DNA from: Tanypteryx hageni
Taxonomy: Eukaryota > Arthropoda > Insecta > Odonata > Petaluridae
Direction of reading: 5' to 3'
DNA length: 64,000 nucleotides
NCBI GenBank assembly: GCA_028673005.1
Contig: CM054113.1
Span: 39,002,117 to 39,066,116 of the forward strand
The position numbers were made by a program, and so were the translations under genes. Below are positions 61,371 through 64,000 of the stretch, in pieces. Positions within the stretch are counted from its first letter, which is position 1. Every line of letters begins with the position of its first letter. The notes under the pieces were generated by a model, which saw only the letters and a list, made by a program, of their open reading frames with translations, had not been told where the DNA came from and ran no database searches.

Positions 61371-63031
61371 TTTGAATTACAACAAATTACAAATTAACTT
61401 AAATTTAATTACAAACTGTGGGAGCCAAGGGGCAGAATTTGAGTGGAAAGGGTTAAAACATGATAGTGCCAAACTTTAACATCTTTTCAATAGCATTCAT
61501 ACTTGGTTCAAAGAGTAAATAGTATTTCCGTATTTAGGTGCACTGTTTATGCTCTGCTAGTGTGATTTTGAAGTTTTCACCCAAAAGAGTTCATACGTAT
61601 TTCCATCTCTAAGTACGCTGTTCCTGAGTAGCATCTGCTAAAGCGAATGCTGTTTTAAAAAGAAAGAGTTCATATTTCTGACTCTAGGGGCGCTGTTCCT
61701 ACTCTGCCACCATTTTCGAAATCTTCGCCCAAAAGCATTCGGATTTTTTGGCAAAGCTAAGTTGAAAAAATTAAAAACTGTTAAGAATTGCATGCTAAAT
61801 TGTTTTAAAAAATTGAAATTCTAATGTAAATTGATGCGAATAGCGGGAAAACTAAAAATTAAATAATGTAAATACTTAATTGGAATCATAGGAAAATTGA
61901 TGGGACCCATATAAAATGTTGTAAATAGCAGGAAAACGTACATTCTGATAATGTAAATACAGGGTTTTACTGTATTAACTTTTTTTTTTGAGAGCCTAAA
62001 ATTTTAAATACCTTCTCTGCTTCACCAAAAAATAATTTACTTTTTTTCTGCTTTTATTGGAAATGTAATGTTTAAAGGAATAACAAGCCTAAATATTAAT
62101 TTCCCCAAAAAGTCCTTAAATTTTTCATGACTTCTTTTAGGGCTGTGGTCAAGTCAAGGAGCATAAAGAATTTGTGTAGTTTTTGATGTTTAATATCTAT
62201 GTAAAAAGTAATGATATTTAAGGATTAAAAGGTCAGAACTACTATAAATGCTTGGTTTCAATGGTTGCTGTATTTTCATATAATTTCTGCATCAGAAATG
62301 CAAAAAAGATGGAAATACAGTGTGTCCTTGGTTTAACGTCACCTCAATTAATGTTGGTTTGTGTTAACATCATTCAAATATTACTAACCATATTTGAAAC
62401 AATGTTATTATTTATTCGAGTTAACATCGTCCTGACTCGGCGCTGAAATGACACATGAAAAAAAATGATAGACAACTCGCACACGCATCTGTTGCACAGC
62501 GCTTCTCCAGTTGCAGCAGATCATCTTATTTGAGTGGGGAAACTGTTTTGGATTGACATATTTTAATTAAATTTGCTTGGAGATATTTTGTATCAATGGG
62601 TCCAAATTAGAGATGTGCCAGCTGTTCGAAATTTCAAACTGAGTCGAGTTTTAAAATAACACTCGACTTCGTTTGGGCTTAAATAACAGTTCAAAAATTT
62701 CGAACTATCAAAAAAATGTGATATTTAAAAAAAGTATGCCTACATAATCGTTAAAAAATTATTTCACAAGATTTATTAAGTTACAACTATTGAAGGTGCA
62801 TTTGAATTTAATCCTTTATCATTGGTTGAAAACCATTTTCTATCAAGGGGCCAGAGTATTTATTTTTTAGAGCCTGAGATCGGCTTCGTTGACTATACCG
62901 ATTCTGCCGGGCTTACTAGACAAAATTAAAATACGTACATTATGAAAAAGCGAATTATGAGTTTTTATTAAGAATAAATTTAAGTGGATATAAAAACTCC
63001 AACCATAACAACAAAACCGTGCAATGTTCTG

Positions 63032-63590
63032 CAAAATATCGCTTATTTTGTTTTCATTGATCGCTAAGATGGTTCTCTAAGCAAACAACAATTAAAAATC
63101 CATAAATTTCTCTCCCTAGCTCTTATATGATCTGTAAGGTATAGATTTAAAAAATATCCAAATAGAGCACTTCATTTACGACAAAGAAGTCCACAAGACC
63201 ACATAATTATGAGTTATAATTTCAGAGATAATAATTCGAGAAAATCCTGAGCAAAACATTGAATATTTTGAGAATTTATAACAAACTCCTAAACCGTAGA
63301 TTCATAAAGTTTAGGAGTTTGTTGTAAATTCTCAATTTTTTGCCATAGTCTCCTTTCTTTCACATATTGCATATTTTGTTTACATTGATCGCTAAGACGG
63401 TTCTCTTGGCAAGACACAATTAAATACCATATTTTTCTCTTCCTAGCTCTTATATGATCTGTGAGTTATATATTTACAAAATTATTCAGATAAAGGACAA
63501 CATTTGCCATAAAACAATCTGCGAGACCACATAATTACGACTTTAATTTCGGGTATAAAAATTCGAGAATCTTTCGATGCTATTTTGTAC
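63032..63590 (-). repeat. Two tandem repeat units (period about 328 bp), also present at 3.4 kb
   Basis: Unit 1 (63032-63262) and unit 2 (63358-63590) share 'cattgatcgctaagacggtt', 'cctagctcttatatgatctg' and 'gaccacataattacgact' with a few changes. The same sequence occurs in reverse orientation at about 3400-3560. A strong hairpin separates the two units. Confidence 0.8.
63270..63333. repeat. Nearly perfect 25-bp stem hairpin
   Basis: The arm 63270-63294 and arm 63309-63333 are reverse complements at 24 of 25 positions, with a 14-nt loop (cgtagattcataaa). AT-rich with a central 'aactcctaaac'. It lies between the tandem repeat units in intron 7, on the transcribed strand of rl. Confidence 0.85.
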
Positions 63591-64000
63591 ATATTTCCTA
63601 GAAAGAACATCTTTGAAATCTCTGTGTATTCCATATATGGAGTATACTTTTCCTTCTTGTACATATTAATGCATTCCCAAATAAAATCATCCAACGGTTT
63701 TATCACTATATTATAAAAAATACTTTTATAGTAAAAAATGTTGAGTATAATTTTTGTTTTCTTTTTTCCTTCTTCAACCTCTTGTTTAAGATCTCTTTGA
63801 TGAAATATATATTAACATGTAAAATTTATCACTTTTATTTATTTGATTAGAAACAAAATATAAAAATGTTAAAATAAAAAATGCTTTTAAAGTATGAATA
63901 ATAAAATCTAAACCTGCGATCGTCCTCATGTTGTAGAAATAGATTTTTTTAAACTCTTTGATCCATCTGGCTTAATTTTTCAATTTTTTGTATTCCTTGT

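Larger units (their letters stand above)
60130..64000 (+). other. rl intron 7, incomplete
   Basis: Starts with gtaatg after the YYDPADE exon. No acceptor followed by the expected C-terminal tail is visible in the remaining 3.9 kb, so the intron continues past the window. It contains the small repeats listed at 61051, 61286 and 63032-63590; the rest is AT-rich without recognisable features. Confidence 0.75.

Noticed and set aside
60252..61975. Possible large element between 'aatacagttatttattta' and 'acagggttttactgtatt'
   Set aside because: The ends match only over a few bases and no TSD could be shown.

Overview
The window is nuclear DNA of an animal, most probably an insect or another arthropod. 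Evidence: a spliced MAP-kinase gene with GT-AG introns, whose residues around exon 3 follow the insect Rolled/ERK pattern, embedded in intronless transposon debris of the hAT, piggyBac, pogo, Harbinger, LINE, tRNA-SINE and Helentron-like (DINE-1/HINE) types. No bacterial, organellar or CRISPR features were seen. The species cannot be named from the sequence.

Layout. Positions 1 to about 36300 hold no recognisable host gene. They are relatively rich in CpG and contain many short non-autonomous transposons (several with intact target-site duplications), two degenerate piggyBac elements, and large polypyrimidine arrays (15.7-17.6 kb, 24.8-25.5 kb, 35.2-36.0 kb). From about 36300 to the right end the DNA becomes AT-rich and strikingly poor in CpG. 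This part holds a hAT transposase relic (36.3-37.5 kb), two tRNA-derived SINEs, a LINE copy with an inverted 5' part (42.1-44.0 kb), two tRNA-like heads facing each other (44.4-44.6 kb), and then the only host gene.

The host gene is the ERK orthologue (rolled/MAPK1), on the + strand. Six consecutive coding exons lie at 44790-44916, 45173-45283, 47763-47897, 57761-57877, 58290-58457 and 59941-60129. Together they encode 282 residues, from just before the catalytic VAIKK lysine to the common-docking YYDPADE motif. All splice sites are canonical and the frame is open throughout. The first coding exon (start codon, glycine-rich loop) and the last coding exon (C-terminal tail) were not found, so the gene extends beyond, or is interrupted at, both sides.

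The introns are full of mobile DNA: a nearly intact antisense pogo-like element in intron 3; a long-inverted-repeat element, a Harbinger relic, a Helentron-like element and a TTAA-flanked element in the 9.9-kb intron 4; and a mariner/pogo-type MITE with a foldback element nested in it in intron 6.

The most interesting pattern is architectural. At least eight loci show all or part of one plan: a short hairpin, a GTCY-repeat stretch, then a block like 'AAC...TTTTGATGAAATTTGGTA'. The hairpins themselves differ in sequence. This is the plan of Drosophila DINE-1/INE-1, so several separate HINE-like families seem to coexist here.
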